The translations under genes were made by a program, and so were the position numbers. A DNA stretch of 45,296 nucleotides from an uncultured Saprospiraceae bacterium (GTDB lineage: Bacteria; Bacteroidota; Bacteroidia; Chitinophagales; Saprospiraceae): positions 1-45,296 of the forward strand of contig CALDYY010000017.1 in assembly GCA_937944245.1 (NCBI GenBank), given 5' to 3'. Positions 1 to 7,064 of the stretch are shown in pieces (position 1 is the first letter of the stretch; every line of letters starts with the position of its first letter). The notes beneath the pieces are model-generated. The model did no database searches, was not told where the DNA came from, and worked only from the letters and a program-made list of their open reading frames with translations.

Positions 1-260
1 ACGTATATAAAAACACCGATTGTTCCATACACAATAGGAACGTTAAGATAGAGCAACCAATCAAAAAAGCGATTAGCTAGTTTTTTAGCACGCTCTTCTT
101 CATTATAGTTTGCGGTAGAATAAGGTGCTAATACCTCTACAATAGGAATAACAACAAATATGAAGACCACGGCGGAATAGGCATATACACCACCTTGAAA
201 TAAGCCAAAACCGGCAACTAAAGGCAGAAGATAGGCGGATAAATATTTTAAGTCTTTCAT
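1..260 (-). CDS. Alkane 1-monooxygenase (AlkB-like), N-terminal part, cut by window edge
   Basis: An open frame on the minus strand begins with ATG at 258-260 and runs off the left edge, giving 86 residues. It reads MKDLKYLSAYLLPLVAGFGL, followed by a second hydrophobic stretch (YAYSAVVFIFVVIPIVEVLAP), a charged linker NYNEEERAK, then RFFDWLLYLNVPIVYG leading into another membrane segment. This pattern resembles the N-terminus of the integral-membrane di-iron fatty acid desaturase/alkane hydroxylase family as found in Bacteroidota. The histidine boxes that would prove catalytic identity lie outside the window. AlkB enzymes hydroxylate medium-chain alkanes at the terminal carbon in the inner membrane. 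Assigned from recalled sequence pattern, not by search. Confidence 0.65.
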   Translation of the reverse strand, partial: MKDLKYLSAYLLPLVAGFGLFQGGVYAYSAVVFIFVVIPIVEVLAPYSTANYNEEERAKKLANRFFDWLLYLNVPIVYGTIGVFIY

Positions 261-368
261 TATTTTTTTATTTGGTTCAATGTAAAATTACAACATTCTT
301 TTTTAGTAAATCAAGAAAAAATGATAATAAGTTTACTATTTATGTCAAAAAGAGAATGATTAATTGTT

Positions 369-1241
369 TCACAATGAATTAATTTCTTCAATACTGAGAT
401 TAGTGTATTTCGTGATTTTTTCGATGCTTTCCCCATTTGCTTTCATTTCTCTAGCTACTTCCTTGATACCTTCCTTGATACCTTCCTTGATACCTTCTTT
501 GATGCCCTCTCTAATACCTTCTTCTTTTGAGGTATCTACTACATTCTTTAAGTCTCGGTAGTATTTTAAGCTTTCTTCGTATGCCACTCTTTCTTCTGGA
601 GTAAACTTTGCAATTTCAGCAGCTTCAAACAATTTCTGAAATATCTTATCCTGAAGCCCTTTTGGGCGATTTTGTAAGTTAGCGAGATGTCTAAAAATAA
701 ATAACCACTTATCAAATTGCGTTTCCAGCTCGTCCTCTTGTTTTTTAAACTTAGGCAGTTCTATGTATATGAACTTCAACTTATCATAGAAAACCTCGCA
801 TCTTTGATTTTTCAACTCAACAAAATGCAGTAAATCTTTCTGTGATTTATGATCATCAAATATGAAATCCAAAATACCCACTGTATAAACTGGGTCTAAT
901 TTAAAATCCCAATCCCCTTTCTTCGCTTGCTCTTGAATTGGGAACGAAGCGTAATAAATGCTTCGGTCTTTAAAAAAATTCTGTTTTGCTTTTTGTATTT
1001 CTACGATAAATCTCTCCCCTGATTCTCCCACACAATACAAATCAAATATGGCTTTTCTATCTATTTCATTCAATCCTAATTGCTCATTTTTAGCATAAGT
1101 TAAATCCTTAATCTTATGTCTGGCTGGAAGTATCTGATTTAGAAAATCTATTAACAGAATTTTATTTGGTTCTGTGCCAAATAATTTTTTAAATCCAAAA
1201 TCAGTTAGTGGGTTAACATATTTATCCTTCAAAGCACTCAT
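369..1241 (-). CDS. Rpn/PD-(D/E)XK nuclease family transposase-like protein
   Basis: The N-terminus LKDKYVNPLTDFGFKKLFG is the signature opening of the TIGR01784/PDDEXK_2 family (Rpn-like, formerly 'transposase_31'). A nuclease core follows with FDLYCVGESGERFIVEIQ, in which D69, E83 and Q85 (numbered from the upstream ATG at 1247) match the D-x(n)-E-x-Q form of the PD-(D/E)XK site. Members are recombination-promoting DNases or remnants of mobile elements, usually scattered as single genes. The C-terminal region carries five consecutive four-residue (I/R)-(K/R)EG-like units encoded by a 12-bp tandem repeat, then a helical tail. The family usually starts at MSALKDKY, so ATG 1241 was chosen over ATG 1247, only two codons upstream. 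It stands alone, with no terminal inverted repeats seen. About 290 residues is normal for the family. Confidence 0.85.
   Translation of the reverse strand: MSALKDKYVNPLTDFGFKKLFGTEPNKILLIDFLNQILPARHKIKDLTYAKNEQLGLNEIDRKAIFDLYCVGESGERFIVEIQKAKQNFFKDRSIYYASFPIQEQAKKGDWDFKLDPVYTVGILDFIFDDHKSQKDLLHFVELKNQRCEVFYDKLKFIYIELPKFKKQEDELETQFDKWLFIFRHLANLQNRPKGLQDKIFQKLFEAAEIAKFTPEERVAYEESLKYYRDLKNVVDTSKEEGIREGIKEGIKEGIKEGIKEVAREMKANGESIEKITKYTNLSIEEINSL
458..517. repeat. 12-bp tandem repeat encoding EGIK units
   Basis: Five consecutive 12-bp units with the consensus CTTCCTTGATAC on the plus strand (three exact copies at 458-469, 470-481 and 482-493, then two diverged copies) lie inside the C-terminal coding region of the Rpn-like nuclease. 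They keep the frame and encode repeated EGIK/EGIR. Such unit-length repeats can expand or contract by slippage without breaking the frame. Confidence 0.9.
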
Positions 1242-1352
1242 AAACAATATTTTAGCTAAAATTATTTTAACAGTATAAAGATAACAAATATAAAAACGAA
1301 CTACAAGTGTAATTTTACGCCATTGTTAGCATCAATAAGTTGCCTTGCAACG

Positions 1353-1406
1353 TTAAATTTATTACGTCAGTGACGTATTTAACTTTATTACTATTAAATT
1401 TGTTAC
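1353..1406. repeat. Three imperfect 13-bp direct repeats plus a dyad upstream of the DUF4175 gene
   Basis: TTAAATTTATTAC (1353-1365), TTAACTTTATTAC (1379-1391) and TTAAATTTGTTAC (1394-1406) are near-identical direct repeats. Between the first two lies a perfect dyad, TACGTCA-G-TGACGTA (1363-1377). The block ends about 30 bp before the ATG of the DUF4175 gene. It could be a regulator-binding array or a promoter-proximal hairpin. No function is assigned. Confidence 0.5.
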
Positions 1407-1438
1407 TCTGTCGTTAATTCAACAAATTGCTTACTGTT

Positions 1439-4400
1439 ATGAACAAAGGAAACTATCAACTTTTAATCGAAAAGTTAGATCAATTCATCAGAAAATACTA
1501 TGTGAATCAGCTTGTTAGGGGTGTTTTGTATAGCACAGCGCTATTGTTGGTGTTATTCCTAACATTCAATTTAGTAGAGCGTTATTTTTACCTTAATACA
1601 GATATATCTACCAGTAGCTTGGTCAGAAAAGTGTTATATTATTCTTTTATTGCTACAAGTGCATTTTCACTAATAACTTGGATAGTTATTCCTCTTTCAA
1701 AATATTTTCGATTAGGCTCAGTTATTTCTCACAATCAAGCAGCAAGTATCATTGGTCAACATTTTACAGATGTTAAAGATAAACTAATCAACATCTTACA
1801 ATTAAGAGAACAAGCAAATCAGTTAGGACAACAGGAACTACTGTTGGCAAGTATTGACCAAAAATCAGAAGAAATCAAGCTAGTTCCTTTCAAAAATGCT
1901 ATTGACCTTAATCAGAACCGCAAGTATTTGCGCTACGTTGTGCCACCTATGCTGGTTTTGATTGCCATCTTATTTGCTGCACCAAGCCTTATAAAAGACA
2001 GTACCAGTAGATTGATTAACAACAAAGGAACTTATCAACGACCTGCACCTTTCTATTTTATAGTGGACAAGGAATCACTGGAGGTGGTACAATTCGAGGA
2101 TTTTGAGCTAATCGTAAATGTGGATGGAACGATTTTGCCAAATGAAGTTTTTATCAATGTGGACAATTATGAGTATCGAATGACCAAGAAAGATGCTAAA
2201 ACTTTTGCTTACCAATTTAAAAATGTGCAAGATAAAAAGTCATTCCGACTATATTCTGGTAACATCAATTCTGAAAAATATGCGCTGAATGTTTTGAAAA
2301 AGCCTAATATGCTTGATTTTCAAGTGAAATTGGAGTATCCTATTTACACAGGAATAAAAAATGAAATAGTTAATAATATTGGCGATTTGAATGTGCCAGA
2401 AGGCACAAAAGTAAGTTGGACTTTTTCTACACGCAACACCGATGCTATCGAAATGCGTTTTTCGGATAGTAATGAAAAGATAGTTACCAAACGCCTATCT
2501 AATACTGGTTTTAGCTATGCTAAAAAAGCAACTCAGGGAGAATTGTATAAAGTTTTTCTTTCTAATAAATCATTACCTAATGCTGATTCAGTTGCCTATT
2601 CTATTGCTGTTATTCAGGATAAATATCCGACGATTGAAGTGGAACAGTTTGTAGATAGTTCCGCTCAAAAACTCCTTTATTTTGTCGGGAATGCTGCAGA
2701 TGATTACGGTTTGTTGAGTCTTTCTTTCAATTATCAAATTAAATCTGAAAAGGGTAAGGCAACTGAATTACAAACAATTAAGTTGAAAAAACCAGCAGGT
2801 AAACAAGTAGATTATGACTATCAATTTGATATGACGCTCTTGGAGTTGAAGCCAGGTGATCAAGTAACCTACTACTTTGAAGTATTTGATAACGATGGCG
2901 TGAATGGAAGTAAATCTTCAAGAACTAACATGATGGTTTTTGCTTTACCTACGGTAGAGCAGTACGAAGCAATGGCAGAAAAAAATAGCGACCAGATTAA
3001 AAGTGACCTTCAAAAGGCAATGAAAGAAAGTAAAAAATTGCAGGAAGAAATGAGAGCAATGCGCGAAAAATTACTGCAAAAAAAAGAAATAGATTGGCAA
3101 GACCGAAAGGCAATTGAGAAAATGTTGGAGCGTCAAAAAGAGCTGGAAAAGCAGATAAAAGAAGCACAACAAGCATTTGAAGAAAATCTGAAAAATCAAG
3201 AAGAATACAAGCAAACACCAGAAGAAACACAGCAGAAAGAAGAGCAGATTCAGAAAATGTTCGAGCAAACATTGAATGATGAAATGCAAGAACTAATGCA
3301 ACAAATCCAGCAGTTATTGGAGGAATTGGAGAAGGATAAAGCCATTGAAATTGTAGAGCAAATGCAAATGAATGACGAGCAGTTGGAGAAAAACTTAGAC
3401 CGTTTGCTGGAGCTTTATAAGCAACTTGAGCTAGAAAAAGAGATGACAGACTTGATGAATAAGCTAGAGCAACTTGCGGAAGAACAAGAAAAATTGAGTA
3501 AAGAAACAGAACAACAAGCTAAAGACCAGAATAAACAAAACGAACAACAGCAACAACAAAAGCAGGAAGAACTTCAGCAAAAGCAAGAAGCGTTGAATAA
3601 GGCTTTTGAAAAGGCACAAGAGAAAATGGACAATATTGAAAAGAAAAATGAAGAATTGGAGCGCAAGCAAGATTTAGGTGATATGGAAGAAGACATGAAA
3701 GATATTGAGCAAGACATGGAAGATAGTAAAGAGCAACTTCAAGAACAACAAAACCAAAAAGCAGCCAAATCGCAAAAAAGTGCCGCACAAAAAATGCGTA
3801 AAGCTGCACAAAAAATGGCACAAAAAATGGAAGAAAACGAAATGGAGCAGTTACAAGAAGATATGGATGACTTGCGCCAACTACTAGAGAATCTAGTTCA
3901 GCTTTCTTTCGAGCAAGAAGATGTGATGAAGCGACTTACGCCAATTGATGTTACTACGCCTAAATATGTGGAATTGGTACAAAAGCAATTCAAGCTCAAA
4001 GACGATTTTCGTTTAATTGAAGATAGTCTAACAGCTTTGAGTAAGCGGATTATTCAAATCGAATCTTTTGTAAATGATAAAGTAGCAGAGGTAAAGCGTA
4101 GCATGAAAACTGCTATGGAAGACTTAGAAGAGCGCAGAAAGCCTCGCGCTGCTGAATACCAGCAAAGGGCTATGAAAAATGTGAACGACTTAGCGTTGAT
4201 ACTTAGTGAAACGTTGGAGCAGTTGCAACAACAAATGTCTAATTCCATGCCTGGTTCGCAGATGTGCAATAATCCGGGTAGCAAAGGTAAAAGTGGAAAT
4301 ACTCCACAAGACAAACTTTCCGAAGGGCAACAGCAGTTGAATGAGCAAATGCGGGGAATGAAAGAGAAAATGGACGGTGGCGGTAAAGTAGGTAGCAAAG

Positions 4401-4819
4401 AATTTGCACAAATGGCTGCTCGTCAGGCTGCACTTCGACAAGCACTCAAAGAAAAGCAAAGGAAACTGAGTGAGAGTGGTAAGGGAAGTAAGGAATTAGA
4501 AGATGCTATTCAGCAAATGGATAAAATTGAAACAGAATTGGTGAATAAAAAATTAACCAATGAAATGCAAAAACGTCAAGCGGAAATATTAACACGTTTG
4601 CTAGAGCATGAAAAGGCAGAGCGAGAAAAAGAGTATGAAAACCAACGCAAAGCGGAACGCCCTAGCGACATAGCGCGCCAAGTACCCCCTTCGTTAGAGG
4701 AATATCTGAAGAAACGAGAACAGGAGATAAAGCCTTATCAGACTATTTCCCCTAATTTAAAACCATACTACAAATCTTTGGTAGAAAAATATGTTCAAAC
4801 ATTGAAAGAAGGAAAATAA
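1439..4819 (+). CDS. DUF4175 family membrane/coiled-coil protein
   Basis: A 1126-residue protein. Three hydrophobic segments lie near residues 25-45, 65-85 and 165-185, the arrangement expected of DUF4175 proteins. A beta-rich periplasmic-type region extends to about residue 510. Residues about 515-860 form a very long, highly charged coiled coil rich in Gln, Glu and Lys (poly-Q runs around 700), followed by helical segments. A TTG start at 1427 would add four residues; the ATG at 1439, starting MNKGNYQLLIEKL, was preferred. The biochemical role of the family is not established. The adjacent batD gene, 136 bp downstream on the same strand, suggests a cell-envelope context. The overlapping minus-strand frames are by-products of the biased codons in the coiled coil and are not genes. 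Confidence 0.85.
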   Translation: MNKGNYQLLIEKLDQFIRKYYVNQLVRGVLYSTALLLVLFLTFNLVERYFYLNTDISTSSLVRKVLYYSFIATSAFSLITWIVIPLSKYFRLGSVISHNQAASIIGQHFTDVKDKLINILQLREQANQLGQQELLLASIDQKSEEIKLVPFKNAIDLNQNRKYLRYVVPPMLVLIAILFAAPSLIKDSTSRLINNKGTYQRPAPFYFIVDKESLEVVQFEDFELIVNVDGTILPNEVFINVDNYEYRMTKKDAKTFAYQFKNVQDKKSFRLYSGNINSEKYALNVLKKPNMLDFQVKLEYPIYTGIKNEIVNNIGDLNVPEGTKVSWTFSTRNTDAIEMRFSDSNEKIVTKRLSNTGFSYAKKATQGELYKVFLSNKSLPNADSVAYSIAVIQDKYPTIEVEQFVDSSAQKLLYFVGNAADDYGLLSLSFNYQIKSEKGKATELQTIKLKKPAGKQVDYDYQFDMTLLELKPGDQVTYYFEVFDNDGVNGSKSSRTNMMVFALPTVEQYEAMAEKNSDQIKSDLQKAMKESKKLQEEMRAMREKLLQKKEIDWQDRKAIEKMLERQKELEKQIKEAQQAFEENLKNQEEYKQTPEETQQKEEQIQKMFEQTLNDEMQELMQQIQQLLEELEKDKAIEIVEQMQMNDEQLEKNLDRLLELYKQLELEKEMTDLMNKLEQLAEEQEKLSKETEQQAKDQNKQNEQQQQQKQEELQQKQEALNKAFEKAQEKMDNIEKKNEELERKQDLGDMEEDMKDIEQDMEDSKEQLQEQQNQKAAKSQKSAAQKMRKAAQKMAQKMEENEMEQLQEDMDDLRQLLENLVQLSFEQEDVMKRLTPIDVTTPKYVELVQKQFKLKDDFRLIEDSLTALSKRIIQIESFVNDKVAEVKRSMKTAMEDLEERRKPRAAEYQQRAMKNVNDLALILSETLEQLQQQMSNSMPGSQMCNNPGSKGKSGNTPQDKLSEGQQQLNEQMRGMKEKMDGGGKVGSKEFAQMAARQAALRQALKEKQRKLSESGKGSKELEDAIQQMDKIETELVNKKLTNEMQKRQAEILTRLLEHEKAEREKEYENQRKAERPSDIARQVPPSLEEYLKKREQEIKPYQTISPNLKPYYKSLVEKYVQTLKEGK

Positions 4820-4830
4820 GAATAGGTATT

Positions 4831-4930
4831 GGTATTAGGTTTTTGGGGTTAGGTACTGACCATATGAACTAAGGAAAGATTAGACTAAATAATAAAGTTA
4901 TCTCAAAATCTAATACCAAAAACCTAATAT
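4831..4930. repeat. Inverted repeat between DUF4175 and batD genes
   Basis: TATTAGGTTTTTGG at 4833-4846 is perfectly complementary to CCAAAAACCTAATA at 4916-4929, giving a 14-bp stem with a 69-nt loop. The arms sit in degenerate GGTATT/TTAGGT-rich sequence. The long loop and lack of a T-run make a classic terminator unlikely. Confidence 0.55.
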
Positions 4931-4955
4931 CCAAAACTCAACATTTGATACAACC

Positions 4956-6695
4956 ATGAGAAGATTTGCCCTAGTTGTTATTCTACTCTTAACTATTCAC
5001 TGGTGCTTTGGACAGGTAGTATTCAAAGCACTGACCGATGCAAAACAAACATCTTTAGATAGTTATTTTGAAGTACAATTTGTGCTTACCAATGCTAGAG
5101 CGGACGACTTTCAGCCACCCAATTTCGACGGCTTTCGCATTATGGGAGGACCTAATCGCTCTATAAGCACCTCTATTATTAATGGTGATTACTCGAGCAC
5201 AACTATTTTCAGTTATATTTTACAACCTACAAAGGTGGGAATACTGACTATTGGTAGTGCTAGTATTAAAGCGGATAAAAAATTGATGAAAACAGAACCG
5301 CTTAAAATTGAAGTAGTAGAAAAACGCTCCAAAATGGAGGTAAAGTCGCCTAAAGCAGATGGACAAGAAGTATTTCTAAATGCCGAAATTCCTGTCAAAA
5401 GAATTTATATTGGTCAGCAAATTCCAGTCAACTTTACGCTTTACACCTTAACAAATGTCAATAGCTATAATATATTGATAGAACCAGATTATCAAGGGTT
5501 TTATGCAGAGGAAGTGCGCCGATTTCTTTCTAATGCAGCACAAGAAACCATAGAAGGAACTGTTTACACAACGAAAGTTTTAAAAAGGATGTCGCTTTTC
5601 CCTCAACAGACGGGCAAAATAACGATCGGTGCAATGGAAATGCAAGTGGGTATTGTAAAAGGCAGATTACGCGACCCTAGAGATTTTCTATTTACGCCAG
5701 ATATGACTCGGATTAAAATTAGTTCCGAACCCATAACGCTTGAAGTGTTGCCTTTGCCACCTAATGCTCCTACTTCATTTTCTGGTGCAGTAGGCGAATT
5801 TACTTACTCCATCTACATCCCAAATACAGATATTTCAACAGATGATGCACTCTCCATTCAAGTTACTATTACAGGAAATGGCGATTTAAAAAGAATTCAA
5901 GCCCCAAAGCTAGATTTAGGGGAGAATTTTGAAATATATGCCCCAAAAGTGAAAGAAGAATTTATGCAAGAGGCAGGTGATGAATTTCAAGGAAGAAAAA
6001 TATTTGAATATGTGGTGCTACCTAAAGAAGCAGGAAGCTATAGTATTGCAGTTCCATTTTCTTATTTTGACCCTAAGCAAGAAAAATATATTACACTCTC
6101 TGGTGAGCAATATGTTGTCAACATTCGTCAAGGTACATCCGTTAAGGCTTTGAGTGTAGCACCAACTACGAACTTAGAAAATGATATTCGACACATTAAA
6201 TCCATCAACAACTTACAACGACCATCTACCTTCTTTTATGGCACACCTACTTTCTGGGGATTGATGGGAATGCCCATGTTATTGTTGCTTGGCGTAATGG
6301 CTTACAAGCGAGTACAAAAGCAGCAGAAAGCAATAGATCCTTTGGTATTGAAAAATCGGCAAGCCCAAAAATTAGCGCAAAAACACTTACAAGTAGCGAA
6401 AGAACATTTGCGAACCAACAATAGTAGAGCATTTTACGACGAAGTGTCTAAAGCGTTGTTGAGTTATGTGAACGATAAATTGAACATTGCTAATTCTGCT
6501 TTGACAAAACACAATGTAGCTGATCGGTTGGCTTCATTAAATGTACCTCAAGTAGAGATTGAGCAGTTTATGAAATTGATGCAAACTTGTGAAATGGCAA
6601 TTTTTGCTAGGAAGGATAACGTAGAAGATATGCAAAAAAACTACGATGATGCAGTCAATGTAATTGTTGAAGTAGAAGCTGCTATTGGTAAATAA
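4956..6695 (+). CDS. batD: BatD family protein (aerotolerance-type)
   Basis: 579 residues. A cleavable signal peptide is visible (MRRFALVVILLLTIHWCFGQ). Three successive beta-sandwich regions follow, with the recognisable BatD opening VVFKALTDAKQTSLDSYFEV, FDGFRIMGGPNRSIS and YILQPTKVGILTIG. A single transmembrane segment lies near residues 430-450 (GLMGMPMLLLLGVMAY), then a cytoplasmic helical tail of about 130 residues. BatD proteins usually sit in moxR-batA-batB-batC-batD clusters linked to oxygen or stress tolerance. Here no MoxR ATPase or von Willebrand BatA/B gene is present; the partner is the DUF4175 gene upstream. The exact molecular role of BatD is not established. Confidence 0.85.
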   Translation: MRRFALVVILLLTIHWCFGQVVFKALTDAKQTSLDSYFEVQFVLTNARADDFQPPNFDGFRIMGGPNRSISTSIINGDYSSTTIFSYILQPTKVGILTIGSASIKADKKLMKTEPLKIEVVEKRSKMEVKSPKADGQEVFLNAEIPVKRIYIGQQIPVNFTLYTLTNVNSYNILIEPDYQGFYAEEVRRFLSNAAQETIEGTVYTTKVLKRMSLFPQQTGKITIGAMEMQVGIVKGRLRDPRDFLFTPDMTRIKISSEPITLEVLPLPPNAPTSFSGAVGEFTYSIYIPNTDISTDDALSIQVTITGNGDLKRIQAPKLDLGENFEIYAPKVKEEFMQEAGDEFQGRKIFEYVVLPKEAGSYSIAVPFSYFDPKQEKYITLSGEQYVVNIRQGTSVKALSVAPTTNLENDIRHIKSINNLQRPSTFFYGTPTFWGLMGMPMLLLLGVMAYKRVQKQQKAIDPLVLKNRQAQKLAQKHLQVAKEHLRTNNSRAFYDEVSKALLSYVNDKLNIANSALTKHNVADRLASLNVPQVEIEQFMKLMQTCEMAIFARKDNVEDMQKNYDDAVNVIVEVEAAIGK

Positions 6696-6716
6696 CACTC
6701 TTGAAACTTTGAAACA

Positions 6717-7052
6717 ATGAAGCGAAAAATTACTAATAGGGCGGAAATGGAATTGTATATTCAGCGCATCAAATCCATGCCAGAGGAACTCAAATCAGAA
6801 TTATTAACTTGGGAAGAAATTGTGCGCTCGCCTCATTCTTATTCTTTTTATTCGAGCAAGCAAAAACGTTGGAACTATACGCCAAGAAACTGTAAACGCA
6901 TTTCCAATCATTGGAACTTTAAAGGAACAACGAAGTCAGGCGCATCCATCGTGCATTGCATTACGGATGTGCCTGTTCAAAATAATAATTGCTGGACTTT
7001 AGCTACTTTTGAAAAAGGTGTTTGGAAAGTTGTAAAATCTATTCCAATTTAA
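6717..7052 (+). CDS. Hypothetical protein, 111 aa
   Basis: No family was recognised. The ATG lies 21 nt after the batD stop on the same strand, so co-transcription with batD is likely. The protein starts with a basic helical segment (MKRKITNRAEMELYIQRIK) and continues as a compact, aromatic- and serine-rich domain containing HSYSFYSSKQKRWNYTPRN, three cysteines and several tryptophans. There is no signal peptide or membrane segment, so it is probably cytoplasmic. It ends 12 bp before the convergent alaS stop codon. Coding status is supported by a full-length frame in a gene-sized gap and a non-random composition. Confidence 0.65.
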   Translation: MKRKITNRAEMELYIQRIKSMPEELKSELLTWEEIVRSPHSYSFYSSKQKRWNYTPRNCKRISNHWNFKGTTKSGASIVHCITDVPVQNNNCWTLATFEKGVWKVVKSIPI

Positions 7053-7064
7053 GCCATTAATAAA

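Noticed and set aside
369-1247. Rpn-like gene as part of an intact insertion sequence
   Set aside because: No terminal inverted repeats or target duplication could be found at its flanks; treated as a solitary nuclease gene.
2997-4459. Several minus-strand frames of 70-115 codons inside the DUF4175 gene
   Set aside because: They mirror the Gln/Glu/Lys-rich coiled-coil codons of the plus-strand gene, giving Leu/Phe-rich nonsense with no family features.
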